From the NCBI GenBank assembly GCA_038527215.1, contig JBCBGC010000169.1, forward strand, positions 1-14,863: DNA of 14,863 bases, written 5' to 3'. This document shows, one piece after another, positions 1 to 7,629 of the stretch. Within the stretch, counting starts at the first letter, position 1. Every line of letters begins with the position of its first letter. The notes beneath the pieces were generated by a model. It saw only the letters and a program-made list of their open reading frames with translations, was not told the origin of the DNA and searched no databases. The position numbers were made by a program, and so were the translations under genes. The stretch is from JAWPMV01 sp038527215 (GTDB taxonomy: Bacteria > Bacteroidota > Bacteroidia > J057).

Positions 1-42
1 AAAAGTAATATTCCGGAGATACCTTCCCGGAATATTACTTTT
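1..42. terminator. Perfect 16-bp inverted repeat, candidate bidirectional terminator
   Basis: Bases 1-16 are the exact reverse complement of bases 27-42, with a 10-nt loop between them. The stem has a GC-rich tip (CCGG) and an A-tract on one side with a T-tract on the other, which is the layout of a factor-independent terminator that could act in both directions. It would end a gene lying to the left of the window, or stop leftward transcription. It lies only 14 bp before the permease start, so its RNA hairpin would stand directly before that gene if transcription came from further left. The left arm begins exactly at base 1, so an assembly fold-back cannot be excluded. Confidence 0.55.
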
Positions 43-56
43 GCTACTACTACCCT

Positions 57-2267
57 ATGGATTCCCAACCCTCTCACAAGGCCAATATCCAGACCGAACT
101 CAGTCGGGATATGGGATTATCAACCATCCTCGCCATTGGCGTAGGTACCATGATTGCCGCCGGCATCTTCACTTTATCTGGGCTGGCCATCCGGAATGTT
201 GGCTCAGCTGCCATTCTTTCTTTTGGTTTGGCTGCCATCGTGGCCCTTTTTACCGCCCTTACCTACTGCGAATTCGTATCTATCTACCCAAACTCCGGGG
301 AGGGATATTTATATGCGCGCAAGACTTATCCAGCGCCTCTCGCCTATTTTGTAGGCTGGGCCCTGGTGTTAGGCTACACCTCTTCCTGCGCCTTCTACAT
401 CGCCAGCCTTTCCAGCTATTTCCATGAATTTATCTGGGAATCCCCCTTCGAGGCCTTGTCGGGTATTCTCTTTTTGATCGCCCTCACCTTGCTCAATGTC
501 AAAGGGACCAAGGAAAGTGGCAATTTCCAGATCGTGGTCACCTTGGGTAAAGTGGCCTTACTGATCTGGTTTGTCTTTGGTGGGTTAGGTTCCGTAGATG
601 TACAGGGCTTGATCGATCAATTCAGCACGGACATCGTCAAAATCGGCAGTACAGCAGCCATGGTGTTCATCACCTTCTTTGGCTTCTCGGCCATCGCCGC
701 AACCGCCGGAGAAGTAAAAAATCCTGTTAAAACCATCCCCAGGGCGATTTTCCTTTCTATGGGAATCGTAACCGTCCTGTATGTGCTGGTGGTAGTGGTG
801 GTAGCTGCCGCCGGACTTACCGAATATACCGAGGCTGCGATGGGCGTAGCTGCCACTAAATTTTTAGGACCTATTGGCGGCATGGTTATCATCGCCGGGG
901 CCATTTTTTCCATGGTCTCCGCTTCCAATGCCTCCATCATGGCCGGTTCCAGGGTTACCCTGGCCATGGCCCAATTGGGGCATTTTCCCAGGGCCTTTGG
1001 GGCCATCAGTTCCAGAACCCGCACCCCGATCGTTTCGGTGATGTTGGTGGGAGGCACCATCCTGATTTTCGCCCTCAGCCTGGAGTTGGAAGACCTGGCT
1101 CACTTTGCCGATACCGTCTTGTTGCTGGTGTTGATTTTGGTCAATGCCGCCTTGATTATTCACCGCCGAAAATACCCCAATATCGAGCGCCCCTTTAAGG
1201 TGCCGCTGGTACCCCTGTTGCCGGGATTGGGAATCCTGGCTAATCTCTATCTGCTCAGTCAGATTTTTCACCACACTGGTCCCCTCCTGCTGGCCATTAC
1301 CTGCCTGATTTTGGGGGTACTCGGCTACTTCGCCTGGAAAGGCAGTCAGGCAGAGGAACTAGGCATAGAGGGCGTGCCTTCCAGAGTGGCAGTAGGGAGA
1401 TATGCCATTCAGGAAGGAAAGTTCCGGATACTGGTCCCGCTTTCCAATCCCCATAATGTAGAACCGCTGATCCGCATGGCTGCGGGCATCGGCAAAGACA
1501 AAGATACCGAGATCATTGCCCTCAGGGTCGTTACGGTCCCAGTACAGGCCATCCCCTCTGAAGAGGAAGCTTATGTAAAGCGTGAACAAGCCATTTTAGA
1601 TATGGCCCACCAGATTGGGCATAGCTATGGGGCCTCCGTGACCTCCCTGTTGCGCATTGGGCACCATGCAGGGCGCGCCATTCTGGAGACCTCTCGCGAA
1701 CGAGGAGCTGACCTGATTCTGATGGGGTGGAAAGGCTATACCTCCACGCGTCAGCGCATCCTGGGGGACATCATGGATTCCGTGGTTCGGAATGCTAAAT
1801 CAGATATCATGCTGGTCAAACTGGCCGGAGAAAAAGCGCCGAGAAATTTCTTGCTGCCTACGGCAGGAGGAGAGCATGCGCTCAAAGCCGGTAAATACAT
1901 GGCTGACCTGGTCAAAAGCAATGGCGGCAATCTTACCCTCAGCGCGGTAGCTGATCCTGGTTTAGATACTGCCCAGCGGGAAGAAATGGAAGCCAGGCTC
2001 CGACACCAGCAACAGCAGTTGGCTAAGGATAGTGGGATTGAAATCGGGAGTAAGATCATCGAAGACGCCCAGGTGACCAGCGGGATCGTAAGCGCGGCCG
2101 AGTCCTACGATGCGGTAGTGGTAGGGGCGGCTGGCTATGGCTACTTCCAGCAAATTTTGTTTGGCAGCATCCCGGAAAGTATCGCCCGGGAAGTGGACAA
2201 GACCGTCATCCTGGTCAAACATTACCACCCGGTAAAATCGCTCATTGAGCGAATTATGGGAGATTAA
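57..2267 (+). CDS. APC-family amino acid permease with two C-terminal universal stress protein domains
   Basis: An inner-membrane transporter of the amino acid/polyamine/organocation superfamily, probably moving an amino acid or amine by proton-coupled transport or exchange; the substrate cannot be read from sequence. Residues 20-45 hold the TM1 motif of the family (GVGTMIAAGIF), and about twelve hydrophobic segments run to residue ~427. Two cytoplasmic Usp domains follow, at ~456-590 and ~596-722. The second has the full nucleotide-binding motif G-2X-G-9X-G-S (GAAG...FGS, 690-704). The first has G-2X-G-9X-G-D (557-571), with Asp replacing Ser/Thr, so ATP binding there is doubtful. Permease-Usp fusions are known in bacteria and archaea and are thought to sense energy state. 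The ATG at 57 is the first in frame after the hairpin. No Shine-Dalgarno is visible, which is usual for Bacteroidota. The CoA-transferase gene follows 11 bp downstream and is probably co-transcribed. Confidence 0.9.
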   Translation: MDSQPSHKANIQTELSRDMGLSTILAIGVGTMIAAGIFTLSGLAIRNVGSAAILSFGLAAIVALFTALTYCEFVSIYPNSGEGYLYARKTYPAPLAYFVGWALVLGYTSSCAFYIASLSSYFHEFIWESPFEALSGILFLIALTLLNVKGTKESGNFQIVVTLGKVALLIWFVFGGLGSVDVQGLIDQFSTDIVKIGSTAAMVFITFFGFSAIAATAGEVKNPVKTIPRAIFLSMGIVTVLYVLVVVVVAAAGLTEYTEAAMGVAATKFLGPIGGMVIIAGAIFSMVSASNASIMAGSRVTLAMAQLGHFPRAFGAISSRTRTPIVSVMLVGGTILIFALSLELEDLAHFADTVLLLVLILVNAALIIHRRKYPNIERPFKVPLVPLLPGLGILANLYLLSQIFHHTGPLLLAITCLILGVLGYFAWKGSQAEELGIEGVPSRVAVGRYAIQEGKFRILVPLSNPHNVEPLIRMAAGIGKDKDTEIIALRVVTVPVQAIPSEEEAYVKREQAILDMAHQIGHSYGASVTSLLRIGHHAGRAILETSRERGADLILMGWKGYTSTRQRILGDIMDSVVRNAKSDIMLVKLAGEKAPRNFLLPTAGGEHALKAGKYMADLVKSNGGNLTLSAVADPGLDTAQREEMEARLRHQQQQLAKDSGIEIGSKIIEDAQVTSGIVSAAESYDAVVVGAAGYGYFQQILFGSIPESIAREVDKTVILVKHYHPVKSLIERIMGD

Positions 2268-2278
2268 TTCAAATCGGC

Positions 2279-3370
2279 ATGCAGGAACAGGGGTTCTTTC
2301 AGGGGCTAAAGGTAGTAGAGCTGGCCAGTGTCCTGGCTGGCCCTAGCGTCGGCATGTTTTTGGCGGAGCTGGGAGCCGAGGTCATCAAAGTGGAAAATGC
2401 CCAGACGGGAGGAGATGTTACCCGTGCCTGGAAATTGCCGGTAGAAGATCCTGCCCAAGCATTTTCTGCCTATTATCACAGCGTCAATTACGGGAAAAAG
2501 CGCGTGCTTCGGGACTTAAAGCAGCCCGACCACCTGGCAGAAGTGAAGCAATGGATTGGGGCAGCGGATATAGTGGTCGCTAATTTCAAGGCCGGGTCAG
2601 CTGAAAAACTTGGCCTGGATTATTCATCCCTAAGCAAAGGCCACTCACGACTGATCTACGTCAACCTGACGGCTTACGGCCCCAACGATCCCCGGCCCGG
2701 TTTTGATGCCTTGATTCAGGCTGAAACCGGCTGGATGTCCATGAATGGGTACCCTGAAGGGCCACCTGCTAAGCTCCCGGTAGCCTTGATGGACATTCTA
2801 GCTGCCCACCAAATGAAAGAAGGCTTGTTGATCGCCCTGTTGGCCCGGGAAAGAACAGGCCAAGGCAGTGAAGTCCAGGTAAATCTGTTCGATAGCAGTC
2901 TGAGTGCCCTGGCAAACCAAGCCAGTAATTGGCTGAATCTGGGGTATCTCCCTCAACCCATGGGCAGCCGACACCCCAACATTGCTCCCTATGGCGATAT
3001 CCTTTTCGATAAAGACGGGAAAGGCCTTCTCCTTTCTACGGGGACAGAACAGCACTTTAAGGCGCTCTGCGAGGCCTTAGGGAGGCCAGCCCTGGCTACC
3101 CATCCCCACTTCGAAACCAATGCTTTACGCCTGCAAAACCGGGACGAGTTAGTGGCTTTGTTGCAGGCTGCAGCAGGCGTGATGAGCAGAGAAGTCTTGA
3201 TCAAAAAATTAGGAGAAGCAGGGGTTCCCGCTTCTCCTATCAAAGATCTAGAGGCCGTTTTTGATCAACCAACCCGCGACCGTATGGTATTGAGTGAGGT
3301 GCATGAGGATGGGAGCACCAGCCAATGCGTCAAGACGGTGGCTTTTCAGATCAGGACGCCTGAAAGCTAA
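2279..3370 (+). CDS. Class III (CaiB/BaiF family) acyl-CoA transferase, apparently short at the C-terminus
   Basis: Family III CoA-transferases move CoA between carboxylic acids through an aspartyl-CoA thioester intermediate. The N-terminus (residues 10-42: LKVVELASVLAGPSVG, then LGAEVIKVE) is the typical family start. Other family blocks are NFKAGSAEKLGLDY (~102-115), LIYVNLTAYGP (~125-135) and GFDALIQAETG (~141-151). Asp172 in LMDILAAHQ is the expected nucleophile. The substrate cannot be assigned. The protein is 363 residues, whereas members usually have about 380-410, and it ends at FQIRTPES without the usual tail containing a P-P-x-L-G-x-H-T-like motif. Its TAA stop shares bases with the TAG of the convergent mlaD gene (CTAA, 3367-3370). 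The loss could be a real shortening or an old frameshift. It lies 11 bp after the permease gene, so the two may form an operon. Confidence 0.88.
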   Translation: MQEQGFFQGLKVVELASVLAGPSVGMFLAELGAEVIKVENAQTGGDVTRAWKLPVEDPAQAFSAYYHSVNYGKKRVLRDLKQPDHLAEVKQWIGAADIVVANFKAGSAEKLGLDYSSLSKGHSRLIYVNLTAYGPNDPRPGFDALIQAETGWMSMNGYPEGPPAKLPVALMDILAAHQMKEGLLIALLARERTGQGSEVQVNLFDSSLSALANQASNWLNLGYLPQPMGSRHPNIAPYGDILFDKDGKGLLLSTGTEQHFKALCEALGRPALATHPHFETNALRLQNRDELVALLQAAAGVMSREVLIKKLGEAGVPASPIKDLEAVFDQPTRDRMVLSEVHEDGSTSQCVKTVAFQIRTPES

Positions 3371-4398
3371 TTCCCGTCCTGCGCCCGGGGCATCCCTTCA
3401 GCCGAAGGCTGCTCCTCCTCTTCTTTGTTTTTTCTAAAGATCCGCTTCCGCATCAAAAAGGACTCCTGAGCGGCTTCCAGGGTACGATCCAGTTCGTCTG
3501 AGCTTACCCGCAGGTTGTTCATGCTTTCCTGGAGGTTTCGGGCAAAAGTCGAATCCGACAGCATCACCCCGACTGGGGAGTTGGGATCATCCAGGCCAGC
3601 CACGATGGCTTTGAGGCTTTCTGACATTTGCGAAAGCTGGGCAACGGCGGCGGCAGCATCGTCAGCCGTTTTTTCTACCCCTAATAAAGTACGATCCAGA
3701 CGGCCTTCATAGGATGTATCCCGCAGGACCGCTCCGACCATGCCTTCGCCCTGATTGATGTCTGCAACCAAGCGGGACAGTTCCTCAGTCGCTTTGGCGG
3801 TATTGCGGGTAGCTAGTTTGGCGGAATACACACTGGAATTCAGGCTCTGATACAGAGCAGAATCCTGAATTAGGCTACCCAAACTTCCATCGCCACTGCG
3901 AATGGCCGCGGTAATGCCTTTGATATCTTCGGTAATTTTAGAGAGGTTTTCGTTGGTTACGGAAAAGGTTGCGATTAAATCATCCGTACTTTGAGCTGCT
4001 TTGGAGGTTACCTTATCCCCTTCTGCCAGAGAGGAGGCTTCAGGAGAACCGCCCTCCAGGATGACGATTTTATTCCCGATAAACCCATCACTGCCCACCG
4101 AAGCCGTAGCGTCTTTTTTCAAAAAGGGTTGAGATGCGTTGGTTAGGCTCATATCCAATCGGACCACGCCGGGTCCTTGGATTTCCACACTTTGCACGGT
4201 TCCCACTTTTACCCCGGAAAACCAGACATTGCTGCCTTTTTGCAAACCTTCTACATTTTCAAACTCACAGTAAACATCAAAGGTCCGCTCAAAGAGGTTT
4301 TGTTCCCGTCCGATCAGGACCAGCACCACGATAAAGAGAATAATGCCTGCCAGGACAAAAGCGCCAAGTTTTATTTGCTTGCTTGTTTCTTGGTTCAT
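3367..4398 (-). CDS. mlaD: MCE-family (MlaD-like) substrate-binding protein of a lipid ABC transporter
   Basis: A periplasmic, membrane-anchored protein that binds lipid for the MlaE/MlaF transporter. From the chosen start (ATG at 4398, MNQETSKQ) there is one transmembrane helix (residues ~11-30, LGAFVLAGIILFIVVLVLIG). An MCE domain follows at ~38-116 (NVEGLQKGSNVWFSGVKVGTV, then GSDGFIGNKIVILEGG). A long, mostly helical region to residue ~325 probably oligomerises or reaches towards the outer membrane, and the tail is charged (KNKEEEEQ). The frame stays open to another ATG at 4521, which would add 41 residues and overlap mlaF by 35 bp. I reject that start because it would place an unusual polar extension before the helix. 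The 88-nt gap after mlaF contains GC-rich self-complementary sequence (around 4430-4465). The total of 343 residues fits Bacteroidota members. Confidence 0.9.
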   Translation of the reverse strand: MNQETSKQIKLGAFVLAGIILFIVVLVLIGREQNLFERTFDVYCEFENVEGLQKGSNVWFSGVKVGTVQSVEIQGPGVVRLDMSLTNASQPFLKKDATASVGSDGFIGNKIVILEGGSPEASSLAEGDKVTSKAAQSTDDLIATFSVTNENLSKITEDIKGITAAIRSGDGSLGSLIQDSALYQSLNSSVYSAKLATRNTAKATEELSRLVADINQGEGMVGAVLRDTSYEGRLDRTLLGVEKTADDAAAAVAQLSQMSESLKAIVAGLDDPNSPVGVMLSDSTFARNLQESMNNLRVSSDELDRTLEAAQESFLMRKRIFRKNKEEEEQPSAEGMPRAQDGN

Positions 4399-4486
4399 GA
4401 AGATGAGTCTTATGTTCCCAATGTGCCTGGGTCCGGCATAGCTTGAGGAGCCAAATGCCCGGGCCCAGGGCTCGGTTTTTTCTTGG

Positions 4487-5269
4487 TTAATATTCAAAGA
4501 ATGGATTGATCCGGGGATCATCCACCTGTTGTAATTCTTCGTAGGTTCCCTTCAGGGGGAACACTCCATCCGCCATCAGGTTGATCCGGTTTCCAGTCAT
4601 CCGGGCACAGGTAATGTCATGGGTGATAATGATGGCTGAGGTTTTATATTTTTCCTGTACACTCAGGATCAACTCATTGATTTCCGCTGCGGTGATGGGG
4701 TCTAGCCCGGAGGTAGGTTCATCATATAACATGATCTCAGGATTGAGAATCAGGGTCCGAGCAATGCCGACCCGCTTTTGCATCCCACCCGATAATTCCA
4801 CCGGCATAAAGTCAATGGCATACAATAAGCCCACATTGTCAAGGGCTTCTTCTACTTTGTCATTAATTTCCCCCTGATTTAGATGAGGCGCATTTCTTTT
4901 CAAGGGAAATTCCAGGTTCTCCCGCACGGTCATTGAATCATAGAGGGCGGAGAGCTGAAAGGAAAAGCCAATTTTCTTACGCAGGGCATTCATCTCGTAA
5001 TTGTCCAGCTCAGGTACATCTTTTCCTAACACCCATAATTTACCTGCATCGGGTTTGACCAAACCAACGATACACTTGATGAGAACGGATTTCCCCGTCC
5101 CGGACTTACCCAGGACTACCAGGTTTTCCTGCCCATACAACTGCATACTGATATCCCGCAACACCACATTATCGCCAAAGGCCTTCTGCAAGTGCTCAAT
5201 ATCAATCACCAACTCCCCTTTTGCAGGCGAGGTAGTTGATGCAGATCCGTATTCTTCCTGAAATGCCAT
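4487..5269 (-). CDS. mlaF: ABC transporter ATP-binding protein of the MCE/Mla lipid transport system
   Basis: The cytoplasmic ATPase that powers the MlaE permease. All ABC motifs are present: Walker A GKSGTGKS (residues 54-61), Q-loop around Q105 (GFSFQLSALYDSMTV, the MlaF/MkL type), signature LSGGMQKR (159-166), Walker B IMLYDEP with E184, D-loop SGLDP, and H-loop H217 (IIITHD). The length of 260 residues is normal. The first ~20 residues (AFQEEYGSASTTSPAKG) are a polar extension before the conserved VIDIEHLQKAFG. The gene starts 4 bp after mlaE, so the two are surely co-transcribed, and mlaD follows 88 bp later. The assignment to the lipid-transport subfamily rests on the neighbours and on the LYDSMTVRENLEFPL segment. 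Confidence 0.93.
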   Translation of the reverse strand: MAFQEEYGSASTTSPAKGELVIDIEHLQKAFGDNVVLRDISMQLYGQENLVVLGKSGTGKSVLIKCIVGLVKPDAGKLWVLGKDVPELDNYEMNALRKKIGFSFQLSALYDSMTVRENLEFPLKRNAPHLNQGEINDKVEEALDNVGLLYAIDFMPVELSGGMQKRVGIARTLILNPEIMLYDEPTSGLDPITAAEINELILSVQEKYKTSAIIITHDITCARMTGNRINLMADGVFPLKGTYEELQQVDDPRINPFFEY

Positions 5270-5273
5270 GAGA

Positions 5274-6116
5274 TTAGTTGTAGATAAGGGTCCGGACCAG
5301 GGTCATGATCTGCAGGGTAAACAAATCAATCACAAAGATCATAAACATAGAAATGACCACCGCTGAGTTGGCAGCTTTTCCTACGCCCACAGTCCCTTTT
5401 TTAGAAGTAAAACCTTTGTAACAGCCTACGATCCCAATGGCAAAACCGAAGAGGAAAGATTTTAGGGTGGAAGCAAAAATATCTTCCATTTTGATGGTAC
5501 TAAAGGCTTCTGCCCAGAACAGCGGAAAGCTGGTGCTTTCACTCACATATACCGAGGTGAAGCCCCCCAGCAAGGCCAGAATATCGGTAAAAATGACCAG
5601 CAAAGGCAGCATCAGGGAACAGGCCAGCACCCGCGTGATCACCAGGAAAGTAAAGGGACTGGTGCCGGAAACTTCCATGGCATCAATCTGCTCCGTTACC
5701 TTCATGGAACCCAATTCAGCGCCAATATTTGAGGCGATTTTCCCTGCACCGATCAAGCCTGCGATCAGAGGTCCGAGGGAGCGAATAATGCCTACGCCCA
5801 CCAGGGAAGGCAACCAGGATACTGCGCCAAAAGATTCCAGGCTCGGTCGCGACTGTCGGGTAAAAACGATGCCGCCCACAAAAGCGGTAAACGCAATCAG
5901 CGGCAGCGTTTTGTACCCAATGATATAACACTGGTTGATCACCTCCTTCATTTCGTAGGGAGGTCTGAATAAATCCTTGAAGAAGCGGACGATGAATTTG
6001 TAAATACCAGCCAGGTCTGTGAGGAACAATTCCCACCACTTGGGACCTTTGCTAGCAGACTTGGCAGGTTGAGGACGCGACGACACTGGATCCTGATTCA
6101 CGGTAGTCTCGGGCAT
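5274..6116 (-). CDS. mlaE: MlaE-family ABC permease (intermembrane lipid transport)
   Basis: An integral inner-membrane subunit of the MCE-type lipid transporter that moves phospholipid between the membranes. The family signature is clear at residues ~120-151: GLIGAGKIASNIGAELGS, then MKVTEQIDAMEVSG. Several hydrophobic helices follow (~155-190, ~225-280), ending near GVGKAANSAVVISMFMIFVIDLF. The first ~55 residues are polar and then amphipathic (KGPKWWELFLTDLAGIYKFI), consistent with the elbow helix before the permease core. The ATG at 6116 is followed by MPETTVNQDP. The gene begins 68 bp downstream of hisIE in the same direction and leads mlaF by 4 bp. No convincing own promoter is seen in the 68-bp gap, so read-through from the his operon is possible. 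Confidence 0.93.
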   Translation of the reverse strand: MPETTVNQDPVSSRPQPAKSASKGPKWWELFLTDLAGIYKFIVRFFKDLFRPPYEMKEVINQCYIIGYKTLPLIAFTAFVGGIVFTRQSRPSLESFGAVSWLPSLVGVGIIRSLGPLIAGLIGAGKIASNIGAELGSMKVTEQIDAMEVSGTSPFTFLVITRVLACSLMLPLLVIFTDILALLGGFTSVYVSESTSFPLFWAEAFSTIKMEDIFASTLKSFLFGFAIGIVGCYKGFTSKKGTVGVGKAANSAVVISMFMIFVIDLFTLQIMTLVRTLIYN

Positions 6117-6184
6117 ACGGTTTCGCTTTGATAGAGCGGAAGTTAATAGCTAGTACGCAAAAAACGAGGGAAAAGGATGAAAAA

Positions 6185-6775
6185 CTATAATTTATGTCTT
6201 TCAGATAGAATTTCTACTACTTCTCCCAGGCGGGTGCCTTTGGCTTCCAGGAGCACCAGCACATGAAAAAGGAGGTCTGCACACTCGTTCTTGAGTAGGC
6301 TAATGTTATGATCTTTGGCTTCAATGACCAGTTCCACTGCCTCTTCCCCTACCTTCTGGGCGATCTTATTGATGCCTTTGCTGAAGAGCTTGGAGGTGTA
6401 GGATTTCCCATCCGGATACAAGCGTCGCTGCTTGATGATGGTTTCCAGCTGATGCAAAAACATAAAATCCCGGGGAGGCAGGCCTGCAAACTCGGTTTCA
6501 CGCCACATCCCAGGCTTGAGCTTAACGCGAAGCAAAAGGGATTTGCCTTCTTCCTGTATGGCTCCGTCCAAGACCCGAAAGGTAGTGCCTTTTGCGTTTT
6601 TCACAGCTTTGGCCTTATCTCCGGCTTCAGCGGCCAGCCAAAGTTCCTCATTCTCGGTGATCAGGTCGAGGGTTTCTTTATCTACCCACCCAAATTTCCA
6701 GACCTTGCCGGTTAGTGCATCTTGCACAAAGGTTGGCAGGGGGAATTTCTGAGGGGTTTTGTTGATTTTGATCAT
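6185..6775 (-). CDS. hisIE: HisIE-like protein: intact HisE domain, degenerate HisI domain
   Basis: HisIE normally carries out steps 2 and 3 of histidine synthesis: hydrolysis of phosphoribosyl-ATP (HisE) and ring opening of phosphoribosyl-AMP (HisI). The C-terminal half (residues ~105-194) is a good HisE: LHQLETIIKQRR, YTSKLFSKGINKIAQKVGEE, then ECADLLFHVLVLL, which include the acidic metal-binding residues. The N-terminal half starts like HisI (PLPTFVQDALTGKVWKFGWVDKETL). It then lacks the family's SRSR.LW.KGE block, the D-x-D-x-D metal site and the three zinc cysteines, and it contains no Cys or His before residue 108. In their place are WLAAEAGDKAKAVKNAKGTT and RVLDGAIQEEGKSLLLRVKL. The frame is continuous, so this is not a simple frameshift. 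A working HisI must come from elsewhere or the step is lost. The gene is last in the his cluster, 74 bp after hisF. Confidence 0.85.
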   Translation of the reverse strand: MIKINKTPQKFPLPTFVQDALTGKVWKFGWVDKETLDLITENEELWLAAEAGDKAKAVKNAKGTTFRVLDGAIQEEGKSLLLRVKLKPGMWRETEFAGLPPRDFMFLHQLETIIKQRRLYPDGKSYTSKLFSKGINKIAQKVGEEAVELVIEAKDHNISLLKNECADLLFHVLVLLEAKGTRLGEVVEILSERHKL

Positions 6776-6780
6776 GGCTT

Positions 6781-6819
6781 GATTTTCTATTCAGGGCGTA
6801 AATTTACGTTAGGATTTTC
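6781..6819. repeat. Small palindrome flanked by direct repeats in the hisF-hisIE gap
   Basis: The 74-bp gap between hisF and hisIE holds a perfect 12-bp palindrome, CGTAAATTTACG (6797-6808), placed between two copies of GATTTTC (6781-6787 and 6813-6819). It could be an operator or a weak RNA hairpin. No U-tract follows, so it is not an obvious terminator. The gap is wider than the other junctions in the cluster. The pattern may be chance in AT-rich sequence. Confidence 0.25.
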
Positions 6820-6849
6820 ATTCACCCACATATTTTTCAGTTAAGCTAA

Positions 6850-7611
6850 TTAGGCCATACGAATCGGCAGCCCCTCCTCCTTCAAATACGCCTTGAGTTC
6901 AGGAATCGGAATCTCCCCAAAGTGGAATACGCTGGCGGCCAGAGCTGCATCGGCTTTGCCTTCCCTAAAGGCTGCTTTAAAATGTTGCTTCTCCCCTGCC
7001 CCACCTGAAGCGATAACCGGGATGTTGAGTTGTTCGGATATGGTAGCCGTGATATCGAGGGAAAAACCGGCTTTGGTGCCATCGCTGGCCATGGAGGTCA
7101 AGAGGATCTCTCCCGCTCCGCGCTCGGCGACTTCCCTGGCCCAGGCTACTGCTTCCAGCTCGGTGGGCTTTCGTCCGCCATGGGTGTGTACCCGCCAGCT
7201 TCCATCCTCTATTTGGTTGATGTCGATGGCCACGACCACGCACTGGCTGCCAAATTCCGAAGCTAATTCATCAACCAGCTCAGGGTGACGCACGGCCGCA
7301 GAATTGATAGAGATTTTGTCGGCCCCTGCCTTGAGCAGCCGGGAGACGTCCTCCACCGAACGAATGCCCCCGCCTACGGTGAAGGGGATATTGATTTCCC
7401 GGGCCACTTCCCGCACCAGTTCAGCCAAGGTATCCCGTTTTTCTACCGTGGCCGTGATATCCAGAAAGCAAAGCTCGTCTGCTCCTTGCTCAGCGTAAGC
7501 GGCTCCCAAAGCCACCGGGTCTCCGGCATCGCGTAGCTCCACAAAATTTACCCCTTTGACCGTACGGCCATCTTTTATATCGAGGCAAGGAATGATTCTT
7601 TTGGTCAACAT
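6850..7611 (-). CDS. hisF: Imidazole glycerol phosphate synthase cyclase subunit HisF
   Basis: The TIM-barrel cyclase that joins ammonia from HisH with PRFAR to give imidazole glycerol phosphate and AICAR. The two catalytic aspartates are visible: Asp11 in IIPCLDIKDG and Asp130 in VVVAIDINQ. Phosphate-binding loops are TVGGGIRS (78-85), LLTSMASDGTKAG (170-182) and VIASGGAG (199-206). The length of 253 residues is normal for the family. The ATG at 7611 follows hisA by 18 bp. The protein pairs with the HisH encoded upstream in the same cluster, so the complete synthase is present. Confidence 0.97.
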   Translation of the reverse strand: MLTKRIIPCLDIKDGRTVKGVNFVELRDAGDPVALGAAYAEQGADELCFLDITATVEKRDTLAELVREVAREINIPFTVGGGIRSVEDVSRLLKAGADKISINSAAVRHPELVDELASEFGSQCVVVAIDINQIEDGSWRVHTHGGRKPTELEAVAWAREVAERGAGEILLTSMASDGTKAGFSLDITATISEQLNIPVIASGGAGEKQHFKAAFREGKADAALAASVFHFGEIPIPELKAYLKEEGLPIRMA

Positions 7612-7629
7612 AGGTGAAGTGATGAGGGA

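Noticed and set aside
617..1274. Long minus-strand open frames opposite the permease gene
   Set aside because: They are shadow frames of a well-supported permease, low in complexity and without any recognisable motif.
4399..4521. Upstream ATG at 4521 as the mlaD start
   Set aside because: It would add 41 polar residues before the membrane anchor and overlap mlaF. The ATG at 4398 gives the usual MlaD beginning.
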